From an uncultured Bacilli bacterium (GTDB taxonomy: Bacteria; Bacillota_I; Bacilli_A; RFN20; CAG-826), in the NCBI GenBank assembly GCA_944372115.1, contig CALVYH010000001.1:62001-126000 (forward strand): DNA of 64,000 bases, given 5' to 3'. Under the pieces are notes generated by a model. It had not been told where the DNA came from and did no database searches. It worked only from the letters and a program-made list of their open reading frames with translations. Positions 1 to 7,930 of the stretch are shown here, in pieces; within the stretch, counting starts at the first letter, position 1; every line of letters begins with the position of its first letter. Both the position numbers and the translations under genes were made by a program.

Positions 1-2
1 AT

Positions 3-2690
3 TTTGAAAATAGTTATGAAATATCTCTTTTACCTAGAAAAATAACTTTTGAAGCGAAAGAAAGCATTGAATATGATGCTTTAAAACATAAATTTAACAA
101 TATCGATTTAATTGATGGTTCACTTTATAATTTAGATCGATATGAAATAGATGATTCAAATGAATTTATTGATGCAAAAGATTATAAACATAGTTTAAAA
201 ATAAACTTTTTTGATAATAAAAATCGTGATGTTTCTCGTTTTTATTCTTATTCTTTTAATGATGACTCATATTTAGAAATTACAAAACGAAATATTACCA
301 TTAAAACAAGTGATTTTACGAAAATTTATGATGGTAAAGCGAGTGAAAATAATACGAGTTTAACTATAAAAGAAGGCTCATTAGCTAGTGGAGATAAAAT
401 TGAATCTACCCTTCCTTTACATATTGATGCCGGGACTTATAAAAATCAACCAACGATTACTATAAGAAATAGTAAAGGAGAAGTTGTTAATAAAAACTAT
501 AATATTAAAATCGAAGCGGGTAATTATATAATTTCACCTCGTCCTTTAAAAATTATTTATAGATTTAGTGATAAAACATACGATGGAGATTACTATAATA
601 ATGTTGAAAATATTTATGAAGAAGGGATTTTAGAAGGACATCATATTTCTGCACACGTAAATCAAAATATGATGCATGTAGGAACTCATGGTTATGATTT
701 TGAAGTAAATGTTTATGATGATAATACATATGAAGAAGTGACAAAAAATTATGCAATTACTATTTCTTGCAATAATTATGAAGTTTATAAAAGAAAAATA
801 ACAATTGAAACTATCAGCGTTGATACTGGTTACACAGGTAAACCACAAGGTTTTCCAATGTATAAAGTTAGTAGTGGAACGCTAGCTGCAACTGATTCTT
901 TAGAATTAGTATCATATAGAAAAGAAACTAATATAGGTACATATGAAAATGAAGTTATTTTAAAAATTAACCATCAAGATGCTGGTGATGTAACTTTTGA
1001 TTATTATATTACTTATGATTATGGAACTTTTTCTATTTTAGAAAAAGTTGATAGCAATGAAGGAGATATTGATGTTAGCGAAGATCCAGAGTGGGATGGA
1101 TTTTTCGATACAGATTATGATTTTGGTGATGGGGGTGGTAATATTCCTACCGATGCCGAAGATAAAATAGAAGCAAATGATTCACTTGAATATGATGGCG
1201 GAGGAAATAGTTTTAATCAAAATTTAAATGAAGTAGTTTTAAAATATACTCCTACAAAATCTGGAAGTTCTTTCTTTAAATCAAGTTCTTTTGGTAGATA
1301 TAATGGAAAATCTTTTGAAGAAGCTCCTTTATATCAACCAAAATATGGAGTTAATCCTCAAGAATTTATTTCTATTTTATTAGAACAAAAAAATGCTAAA
1401 GAATTAGCTGGTAATTTAAATTATTATAAAGTTGCTTCAAGAACTTCTGATTTAGTTCCTTTATATCCTAAATTAAATAAAGAACAACAATTTGATGCAT
1501 ATAGCGTTATTTCGGATTTAAAAACTAAAGACATATTTGTTGAAGGGTATGATTTTGATTATTTAAAAAATCATTCCTTAATAGATAATGTAACTTTTAA
1601 TGATGAAAACGTAAGATTGGAAGAAGAAAATTATAGAGCATTTGTTGATGAGAATTATCGAGGTGTTGAATCAAAAACTTTTGATTTATTAAATGATTTT
1701 ATCGATAAAAAGGATTTAAGAACTTTTGATACGATTACTTTAGCAAATAAATTAATGAATTTATTTAAAAATGAATATTTTTATAGTACAAAAAATTTAG
1801 CAGCTGGAAACAGTTCTAATCCAATGATTACTTTTTTAACTCAAACAAAAATTGGAAAATGTGATTATTTTGCCGGTGCCGCTTCTTTAATTTTTAGAAT
1901 GAATGGAAAACCTTCAAGAGTAATAGGCGGATATTTAATTAATGGAGAAACTGTTGGAAAAACTTACGATGTAATTTTATTCCAAAAACACGCAATTACT
2001 GAAGTTTATATTGAAGGAAAAGGATGGGTTGGTTTTGATTTTACTGTTGCTCCACTTTTAGATGGAGAAGAAATTCCTCCAATTGATGGAAACAATGAAA
2101 ATGGAAGTGCTACTGGAGGCACCTCTTTAGAAGAAGGCGGAGATAGTGGAAATCAAGGTTCAGGAAGTGGAGAAAATCTGCCAAAAGAAATAATTAGTAT
2201 TTATACTGATTCAGCAACTTTTGAATATGATGGAAAAGAACATAGTTATGAAAAATATTCTATGGATGGAAATTTAAAAAATGGTGATGAATTATTTATT
2301 AATACATGGAGTAATATTTCTAAAGCAGGAAGTATAAAAAATGATATTCAAATCGAAATAAGAAATATGCAAAATCAGCCTTCAATTAATAACTATACAA
2401 TTAGGAAATATTTGGGTGATTTAACAATGCAAAAAAGAGATATTTATTTAACGACTGAAGATATTACAATTTCTTTAAGTGATTTAAAATCTTATACTGG
2501 AACTTTAAGTATCGAAAATTTAATAAATGGAGATTATATTTATAAAGGAATCCAACAAACTGCTAGTATTAAAAAACCAGGAATTTATAAAAATATTTTT
2601 ACTGTTCAAACAATAATTAACGATAAGGGAGAAGATGTTACAAATTGCTATAATATTCATTATATTTATGGAAATTTGACAGTTATTTAA
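3..2690 (+). CDS. Large surface repeat protein with transglutaminase-like domain (5' end outside window)
   Basis: The frame is open from base 3 to the TAA at 2688-2690 (895 visible residues) and reads through the first in-window ATG at 669, so the start lies upstream of the window. The N-terminal visible part carries Ig/YDG-type repeats of about 80 residues, with YDG at visible residues 109-111 and 193-195, each ending in an R/K-x-I-T-I-like strand; another repeat starts near 742. In the middle is a transglutaminase-like fold with Cys620 (KCDYFAG), His663 (FQKHAITE) and Asp679 (VGFDFT), a complete Cys-His-Asp triad. Gly/Asn/Asp-rich linkers flank it. There is no C-terminal LPXTG or membrane helix, so any anchor must be in the missing N-terminus. 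Extracellular location and crosslinking or protease activity are inferred. A strong terminator follows. Confidence 0.72.
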   Translation, partial: FENSYEISLLPRKITFEAKESIEYDALKHKFNNIDLIDGSLYNLDRYEIDDSNEFIDAKDYKHSLKINFFDNKNRDVSRFYSYSFNDDSYLEITKRNITIKTSDFTKIYDGKASENNTSLTIKEGSLASGDKIESTLPLHIDAGTYKNQPTITIRNSKGEVVNKNYNIKIEAGNYIISPRPLKIIYRFSDKTYDGDYYNNVENIYEEGILEGHHISAHVNQNMMHVGTHGYDFEVNVYDDNTYEEVTKNYAITISCNNYEVYKRKITIETISVDTGYTGKPQGFPMYKVSSGTLAATDSLELVSYRKETNIGTYENEVILKINHQDAGDVTFDYYITYDYGTFSILEKVDSNEGDIDVSEDPEWDGFFDTDYDFGDGGGNIPTDAEDKIEANDSLEYDGGGNSFNQNLNEVVLKYTPTKSGSSFFKSSSFGRYNGKSFEEAPLYQPKYGVNPQEFISILLEQKNAKELAGNLNYYKVASRTSDLVPLYPKLNKEQQFDAYSVISDLKTKDIFVEGYDFDYLKNHSLIDNVTFNDENVRLEEENYRAFVDENYRGVESKTFDLLNDFIDKKDLRTFDTITLANKLMNLFKNEYFYSTKNLAAGNSSNPMITFLTQTKIGKCDYFAGAASLIFRMNGKPSRVIGGYLINGETVGKTYDVILFQKHAITEVYIEGKGWVGFDFTVAPLLDGEEIPPIDGNNENGSATGGTSLEEGGDSGNQGSGSGENLPKEIISIYTDSATFEYDGKEHSYEKYSMDGNLKNGDELFINTWSNISKAGSIKNDIQIEIRNMQNQPSINNYTIRKYLGDLTMQKRDIYLTTEDITISLSDLKSYTGTLSIENLINGDYIYKGIQQTASIKKPGIYKNIFTVQTIINDKGEDVTNCYNIHYIYGNLTVI

Positions 2691-2696
2691 TAGTTC

Positions 2697-2738
2697 AAAA
2701 AGACAAAATTGTTAATAATAAACTAATTTTGTCTTTTT
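2697..2738 (+). terminator. Intrinsic terminator after the surface repeat protein
   Basis: Perfect 14-bp inverted repeat, 2697-2710 against 2725-2738, with a 14-nt loop. The 3' arm ends in a T run. It is A-rich on the other side and could also stop transcription from the opposite strand. Confidence 0.8.
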
Positions 2739-2816
2739 CTTAGTTTAATTGATTAACTTTATATTGTATTTCCTTAAAATAAATTTAGATTCGTAAATTG
2801 AAAGGAGGAAATTGTA

Positions 2817-4685
2817 ATGAAAGCGAAACAAATATTAGACCCACTAGATAAATATAACGAAACGTTTTCCAAAACCATAATTAAAAATTCAAACGATTAT
2901 TTTGAAGATTTAGTTAAAAAATCTGGAATTGACGTTGAGAAAAATAAACATTTAGTTGCGGAATATGATGAACTTTTAAAACAATATCATGAAGCTTCAT
3001 CAAAAGGTAGCAATACCGATTTATTAAAGAAGTTATGTTTATTTGGTGGAATTGCACTTATAGCACTAGGAATAATTCTTTGCTTCTTTTGTGGAGGTAC
3101 TAGTGGAGGAGCTTTAGCTGGATTAATTGTTTTTATTATTTTATTTTTTCTTTTAGGTATTGGAGGTTTACTTGGATATTTTCTATATTTCAAGCAATTG
3201 TCTGAATTACTTAACAGAAAAACAGAAGAACTTAAAAATAAAAAAGATGAGAAACTTGAAGAATGCTATGAATCAATTGATGCATTAAATGAACATTTTG
3301 ATTATGATATGCCTCAAGAAATATTTAATAAAACTTTGGATATTATTAATTTTGATAAAAATTTTGACTTGCAAAAATATTTATACGTAAAAGATAAATA
3401 TAATTATCAAAAATCAGATAATGTTGATGAAAGTTTAATATATGTAATGAGCGGTGACATTCAAGGAAATCCATTTCTAGTTGAAAAATATTTAGAAAAA
3501 GAAATGGTTAATGTACCTTATTCTGGTGAATTAGTTGTTAAATGGACAACATATGATAGTGATAATCATGCACATAATCACAAAGAAAAATTAACGGCAA
3601 CAATTTATAAGCCAGCTCCAAATTATTATGGTGTTACTCAATTACGTTATTTTAATGATGCTGGAAATCAATTATCATTTTCAAGAAAGCCGGTCGTTGA
3701 TAAAAACTGGTCAGAAAAAGATATTGAATCATATGTAAAAAAATATACAAAACAAGCGCAAAAAATTGCTAAAAAAGAGTTAAAAGATGGTTCTATAAAT
3801 TCCTATACTCATATGAATAATGATACTTTTGAAGCTTTATTCGGTGCTATAAATCGTGATAATGAGCATGAATTTAGATTGCTCTTTACTCCATTAGCAC
3901 AAAATAATATTGTAAAACTTGTTAAAGATAAAAAATTTTTTGGCGATGATTTCAGTTTTGACAAGAGCAAAGGAATAAACACAATTATTAGTGAACATTC
4001 CCAAAAGGTTAATTATGATTTATGCCCTAATGATTTCAAAACCTACTCTTATCAAATTGCAAAAGAAAATTTTGTTAATTTAATTTCTAAAGCTTTTGAT
4101 TCAATATATTTTGATTTTGCGCCATTGCTTTCCATTCCTTTATATCAACAGCTCAAAAATAAAGATTTTGTAAATGGGGAATTTCCAAGCAACTATAATC
4201 CAATGGTACATGAATGTTTAGCAAATGCAATGGATCCATCATATTTTATTCACAAAGAAGCAACAACAAGCCAAATCTTAAAAACTAGATTTGTTTCCAA
4301 AGATAATTTAGCAGATAGACTTGAAGTTGATTCATATTCTTTTAAAGGGGTAGAAAGAGTGGAATATGTTACCAAACGTTGTTCAGACGGAAATTATTAT
4401 GATGTTCCGGTTCATTGGATTGAATATTTACCATTAGTTAATAAAAAAACTATTGAAGTTAAGAATATGGGGCACACTTATCCTGATTTCTGTTCACTTG
4501 TTTCAAATAATAAACATTTTGATGAAATTATTGGTGACCGAAACTATTTTATTTATAGAGGATTTTTGCTTTTCCCATTAGATAATTATAGTTACGATGA
4601 AAATCTTGATAATAAACTAACTGAATTTTTCAAAAATTCGAATTTAAATTCGAATATTAATACGAATATAAACAAAACAAATTAA
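2817..4685 (+). CDS. Membrane protein of unknown function, upstream of lemA
   Basis: 622 residues, strong Shine-Dalgarno AAAGGAGG at 2801-2808. I do not recognise a family. Two hydrophobic segments lie near residues 73-92 and 98-125 (Gly/Ile/Leu rich, with a Cys-Phe-Phe-Cys stretch at the end of the first). They are preceded by a helical N-terminus and followed by a short charged coiled coil. The long C-terminal part (about 150-600) is soluble, rich in Asn/Asp/Lys, and contains a beta-rich stretch with a His cluster (HAHNHKEK). The tail is low complexity (Asn/Ser/Thr). It is 23 bases before lemA, with its own ribosome site for each gene. LemA genes are often paired with large membrane proteins, so a joint membrane role is plausible but unproven. 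Confidence 0.7.
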   Translation: MKAKQILDPLDKYNETFSKTIIKNSNDYFEDLVKKSGIDVEKNKHLVAEYDELLKQYHEASSKGSNTDLLKKLCLFGGIALIALGIILCFFCGGTSGGALAGLIVFIILFFLLGIGGLLGYFLYFKQLSELLNRKTEELKNKKDEKLEECYESIDALNEHFDYDMPQEIFNKTLDIINFDKNFDLQKYLYVKDKYNYQKSDNVDESLIYVMSGDIQGNPFLVEKYLEKEMVNVPYSGELVVKWTTYDSDNHAHNHKEKLTATIYKPAPNYYGVTQLRYFNDAGNQLSFSRKPVVDKNWSEKDIESYVKKYTKQAQKIAKKELKDGSINSYTHMNNDTFEALFGAINRDNEHEFRLLFTPLAQNNIVKLVKDKKFFGDDFSFDKSKGINTIISEHSQKVNYDLCPNDFKTYSYQIAKENFVNLISKAFDSIYFDFAPLLSIPLYQQLKNKDFVNGEFPSNYNPMVHECLANAMDPSYFIHKEATTSQILKTRFVSKDNLADRLEVDSYSFKGVERVEYVTKRCSDGNYYDVPVHWIEYLPLVNKKTIEVKNMGHTYPDFCSLVSNNKHFDEIIGDRNYFIYRGFLLFPLDNYSYDENLDNKLTEFFKNSNLNSNINTNINKTN

Positions 4686-4708
4686 ATTATAGAAAGGAGA
4701 TTAAGAAT

Positions 4709-5377
4709 ATGTCAGTACAATTAGACGAAGTTAATGGACCAGTAAAAGAAGAAGGAAATCAAACAAATGTTATTCAACAAAAAATTCCTATTACCGTTGG
4801 TAAAGGGTCCCTAATTTTTGAAATCTTGTTATGGGTTTTAGGAATTATTCCAGGAATTGTGTTTTTATTCATGAAAATTGGTGCGCAAAACCATTTTGAA
4901 CAATTACAACAACAAATTCAAGCTAGCGCTTCTCAAATTGATAACTTCTTAGTTCAAAAAGACACAATTTTAAGAAATTGTGCAAAACTTTTGGATAAAT
5001 CTGTTGATTTAGATAAAGAAACAATGGTTAAAATTGCTGAAGCAAGAGGCGGAAATAGACTTAGTGACGAAGATAGAAATGAAGTTTATGCGAAGTTAGA
5101 TAGTGTTCAAAATGCAATTAATGTAGCTTTTGAAAATTATCCAAATTTAGAAGCACATCATACCATTCAAGAAGCAATGGATAAAGCCGATTATTTATCT
5201 AGAGAAATTACAGCTGCACGAGAACTTTATAATGATAAAATCTTACAACGGAACACAGATATATTTAAATGGCCAACAAATCAAATTGTTGCAGCGAAAA
5301 ATAAATATACAACAAGAATTCCATTCTCGGCATCACAAGAAGTTAAAAAAAGAGCTGATGAAGAAACTTATTTTTAA
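4709..5377 (+). CDS. lemA: LemA family membrane protein
   Basis: 222 residues with ribosome site AAAGGAGA. One membrane helix at about residues 33-55 (IFEILLWVLGIIPGIVFLFM) is followed by a long all-helical bundle, and the C-terminal half carries the LemA-like signature: an A-R-E-L-Y-N-D stretch followed by F-K-W-P-x-N-x-I-V-A. In LemA proteins a short N-terminus lies outside, one helix crosses the membrane and the helical bundle follows; the molecular function is unknown. The N-terminal tail here (about 30 residues) is longer than usual. It sits between an unknown membrane protein and a YccF protein, a small membrane-protein group. Confidence 0.85.
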   Translation: MSVQLDEVNGPVKEEGNQTNVIQQKIPITVGKGSLIFEILLWVLGIIPGIVFLFMKIGAQNHFEQLQQQIQASASQIDNFLVQKDTILRNCAKLLDKSVDLDKETMVKIAEARGGNRLSDEDRNEVYAKLDSVQNAINVAFENYPNLEAHHTIQEAMDKADYLSREITAARELYNDKILQRNTDIFKWPTNQIVAAKNKYTTRIPFSASQEVKKRADEETYF

Positions 5378-5414
5378 TATTTAAAAATACAATTTAAAAG
5401 AGAGGTTAAAAAAT

Positions 5415-5789
5415 ATGAAAACATTAGGCAACATTTTATGGATCATTTTTGGTGGTCTTTTATGGGCAATAGGATTATTTATTACAGGTATTTTCCTTTG
5501 TTGTTCAATTATTTTTATTCCTGTAGGTATTCAATATTTTAAACTTGCAGGTTTTGTTTTTTGTCCTTTTGGAAAAACAGTTGAAAAAATCGATAATAAT
5601 GTTTTAAAAAAGATTATCAATTTTTTATGGGCAGTACTTTTAGGATGGGAAAGTGCTTTAATGATGCTTCTTACAGGAGCAATCCTTTGCATTACAATTA
5701 TAGGTATCCCTTTTGGAAAACAATATTTTAAAATGGCAAAATTTGTCCTTCTCCCATTAGGAAGAAAATTTCTTAAAGAAAGCAAATAG
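5415..5789 (+). CDS. yccF: YccF domain inner-membrane protein
   Basis: 124 residues, ribosome site GAGAGG. It consists of two tandem copies of the YccF unit: a hydrophobic hairpin followed by an I-P-x-G-x-Q-Y-F-K-x-A-x-F-x-x-x-P-G-like stretch, seen at about 36-55 (IPVGIQYFKLAGFVFCPFG) and again at 95-118 (IPFGKQYFKMAKFVLLPLG). Four membrane segments are expected. The family has no established biochemical role. It is the last gene before a strong hairpin terminator and probably belongs to the same transcript as lemA. Confidence 0.85.
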   Translation: MKTLGNILWIIFGGLLWAIGLFITGIFLCCSIIFIPVGIQYFKLAGFVFCPFGKTVEKIDNNVLKKIINFLWAVLLGWESALMMLLTGAILCITIIGIPFGKQYFKMAKFVLLPLGRKFLKESK

Positions 5790-5821
5790 TAATTTTAAAA
5801 TTAATATTATTTTTATTTCTT

Positions 5822-5872
5822 AATTAAAGAGATATAACAAAATTTTAAAAAAATAGTTATATCTCTTTAATT
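5822..5872 (+). terminator. Intrinsic terminator after yccF
   Basis: Perfect 17-bp inverted repeat, 5822-5838 against 5856-5872, with a 17-nt A/T loop. Base composition would allow function in both directions. Confidence 0.75.
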
Positions 5873-5918
5873 CCGTTATTATTTTTATATATATTTTTAA
5901 TTTTTAAAAAAGAGAGTG

Positions 5919-5924
5919 TATTAT
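5919..5924 (+). promoter_or_regulatory. Candidate -10 box of first XRE-LRR gene (near-leaderless)
   Basis: TATTAT ends 8 bases before the ATG at 5933. No clear -35 is present (TTTAAT at 5896-5901 with 17-bp spacing is weak). If used, the transcript would begin at or next to the start codon. Confidence 0.4.
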
Positions 5925-5932
5925 TAATTTAT

Positions 5933-7924
5933 ATGAATCTAAGTTATGGTAATTTTATAAAAGAAAGAAGAAAAAAGTTAAATTTAACTCAAAAAGATTT
6001 AGCTAATGTCTTAAAAGTTAGTATTCAACAAATTTCTAAATATGAAAAAGATATTTCTAAAATAGATGTTTCTTTAATATCTACTTTTTGCAAAATTTTA
6101 AAAATAGATTTAAAAGATTTTTTAATTAAAAATATTAATTCACCTTTAAAAGAAGATTTTGAGGATTCTTTTTTAAATTTTGATGTTTCAAAATTTAAAA
6201 AAGGAATGTCTTATTATCGATTAAAAAATAATTATACTTTTATTGATTTAGAAGAAAGAGTAAATATTAATAAAAATAGGTTATCATCATTTGAAAGAAA
6301 TGGTTCTTTACCTACTATTGAAGAATTTAAAATAATCGCTGATTTATATAATCTTGATTATTTAACATTTTATTATGGATATGATGAAACTGAAGAAAAT
6401 TTATATATTAAAGATAAAGAAAATAAAATAAATAATAAAAAAAGAATTGAAGAATTTAAAATCAGTAAAAATGATTTTAAAGATATTTTTAAAAATAAAA
6501 AAGTTTTATCTGTTATTCTTTTACTTTTTATTTTTGTTTTAACTAGTTCGATTTCTTTACCTTTAATTTTATCTTCTTCTAATAATAGTCAAATTAATGA
6601 TGATATAAGTAATAATGAAGAGGAAGATAATAAAAATCCATCTAATCCAAGTGGAGATAAAGAAGAAAATGGCAATAATAATGATAATAATAAACCATCT
6701 ATTGATGATAAACCAAATGAAGGTGAAGATGATAAGCCTTTAGAAGATAATAACGAAGAAGATAAATTAGATTTAGAATCTTTAGATGAGTTAGCTAAAA
6801 ACTTTTATTTCGTTATTTCATCAAAAAAAGAGATAACTATTACTGGATTTAAAAAAGATGATGAAACAATTATAATTCCTGGAAAAGCAGGTTCTTATAT
6901 AGTTAAAAAAATTGAATATAGCTCAAATTCATCATTTTTATCTTGTAAAAAAATTATAATTGAAGAAGGCTTAGTTGAAATTGGGAAAAATGCTTTTGGA
7001 GTCTGTTCAAATTTAGAATATTTATCATTACCTTCAACATTAGCAAGAATTGATGAAGAAGCTTTTCATACAAATCCAAATTTAAAAGAAGTGGTTTTTC
7101 CAAACGGTAATGAAAATTTTACTTTTATTAATAATTCCATTTGTTCTAAAGATGGTAAAGATTTAATACTTTGTTTAGAAAAAAGAGAAGAAATTTCAAT
7201 TTATTATGTTCCTGAAGGAATTGAAACTATAAAAACTCATGCTTTTGTTGGAAACAATAATTTAAAAGAAATTTATTTACCAGAGAGTGTTAAAAATATT
7301 GAAACTTTAGCAATTATGGATTGCTATAATCTTGAAAAACTTCATTTAAATAATACGATAAGTGAATTAAAAGAAAGAGTGATATGCGGATCAAATAATT
7401 TAAAAGAATTTTATATTCCTAAAAATATTAAGAAGATAAATAACTCTCCTATAATTTCTTGTTATCAATTTGGTGGCTATAAAGTCGATAAAGACAATGA
7501 ATATTTTAAAGATATTGATGGAAGTTTATATTCAAAAGATGGAACTATTCTTTATTCTTTTAAAAATTCTTCATTAAATCAAATTATTCATATTAAAGAA
7601 GGAGTTAAAAAAATATTAAAACTTGCGATAAATTTTATTTTAGATGATTGTGAATATATCATCTTACCATCAACTTTAGAATTTTTAAATGAAGATGCAA
7701 TTTTTAATAACCCAATGTTAAAAGGAATTATCATTTTAAACGGTGCTAAAGGCTTACAAAGTAAGTCAATCGGTGGTTGCGAAAATAGTTCCGTTTATTT
7801 AGAAAGTGAAAAATTACCTGCAAATAGTAGTTTAGCTTTTTTTGATCGAGAAAATGCTAATCAAAAAATTTATTATGCTGATAGTTGGGAGTATGTAAAT
7901 GGTTTTCCTGAACCTTTAATTTAA
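5933..7924 (+). CDS. XRE-type DNA-binding / membrane / BspA-like LRR protein, copy 1
   Basis: 663 residues. Residues about 5-62 form an XRE helix-turn-helix (GNFIKERRKKLNLTQKDLAN, then VSIQQISKYEK). A second, more degenerate XRE-like domain covers about 84-145 (LEERVNINKNRLSSFE). A single membrane helix lies at about 190-214. Residues 215-285 are an Asn/Asp/Glu-rich, flexible linker, and about 290-663 is a BspA-type leucine-rich region with repeats of the form I-x-x-x-A-F-x-x-x-x-x-L-x-x-x-x-L-P (for example near 350-385). Expected topology is DNA-binding end inside, LRR end outside. There is no signal peptide or ribosome site, and a -10-like box lies 8 bases before the ATG. A paralogue follows after 6 bases. 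Role inferred: direct surface sensing coupled to transcription. Confidence 0.85.
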   Translation: MNLSYGNFIKERRKKLNLTQKDLANVLKVSIQQISKYEKDISKIDVSLISTFCKILKIDLKDFLIKNINSPLKEDFEDSFLNFDVSKFKKGMSYYRLKNNYTFIDLEERVNINKNRLSSFERNGSLPTIEEFKIIADLYNLDYLTFYYGYDETEENLYIKDKENKINNKKRIEEFKISKNDFKDIFKNKKVLSVILLLFIFVLTSSISLPLILSSSNNSQINDDISNNEEEDNKNPSNPSGDKEENGNNNDNNKPSIDDKPNEGEDDKPLEDNNEEDKLDLESLDELAKNFYFVISSKKEITITGFKKDDETIIIPGKAGSYIVKKIEYSSNSSFLSCKKIIIEEGLVEIGKNAFGVCSNLEYLSLPSTLARIDEEAFHTNPNLKEVVFPNGNENFTFINNSICSKDGKDLILCLEKREEISIYYVPEGIETIKTHAFVGNNNLKEIYLPESVKNIETLAIMDCYNLEKLHLNNTISELKERVICGSNNLKEFYIPKNIKKINNSPIISCYQFGGYKVDKDNEYFKDIDGSLYSKDGTILYSFKNSSLNQIIHIKEGVKKILKLAINFILDDCEYIILPSTLEFLNEDAIFNNPMLKGIIILNGAKGLQSKSIGGCENSSVYLESEKLPANSSLAFFDRENANQKIYYADSWEYVNGFPEPLI

Positions 7925-7930
7925 CTTTTT

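Noticed and set aside
669-2690. Surface protein beginning at ATG 669
   Set aside because: The same frame is open back to base 3 with in-frame repeats, so 669 is internal.
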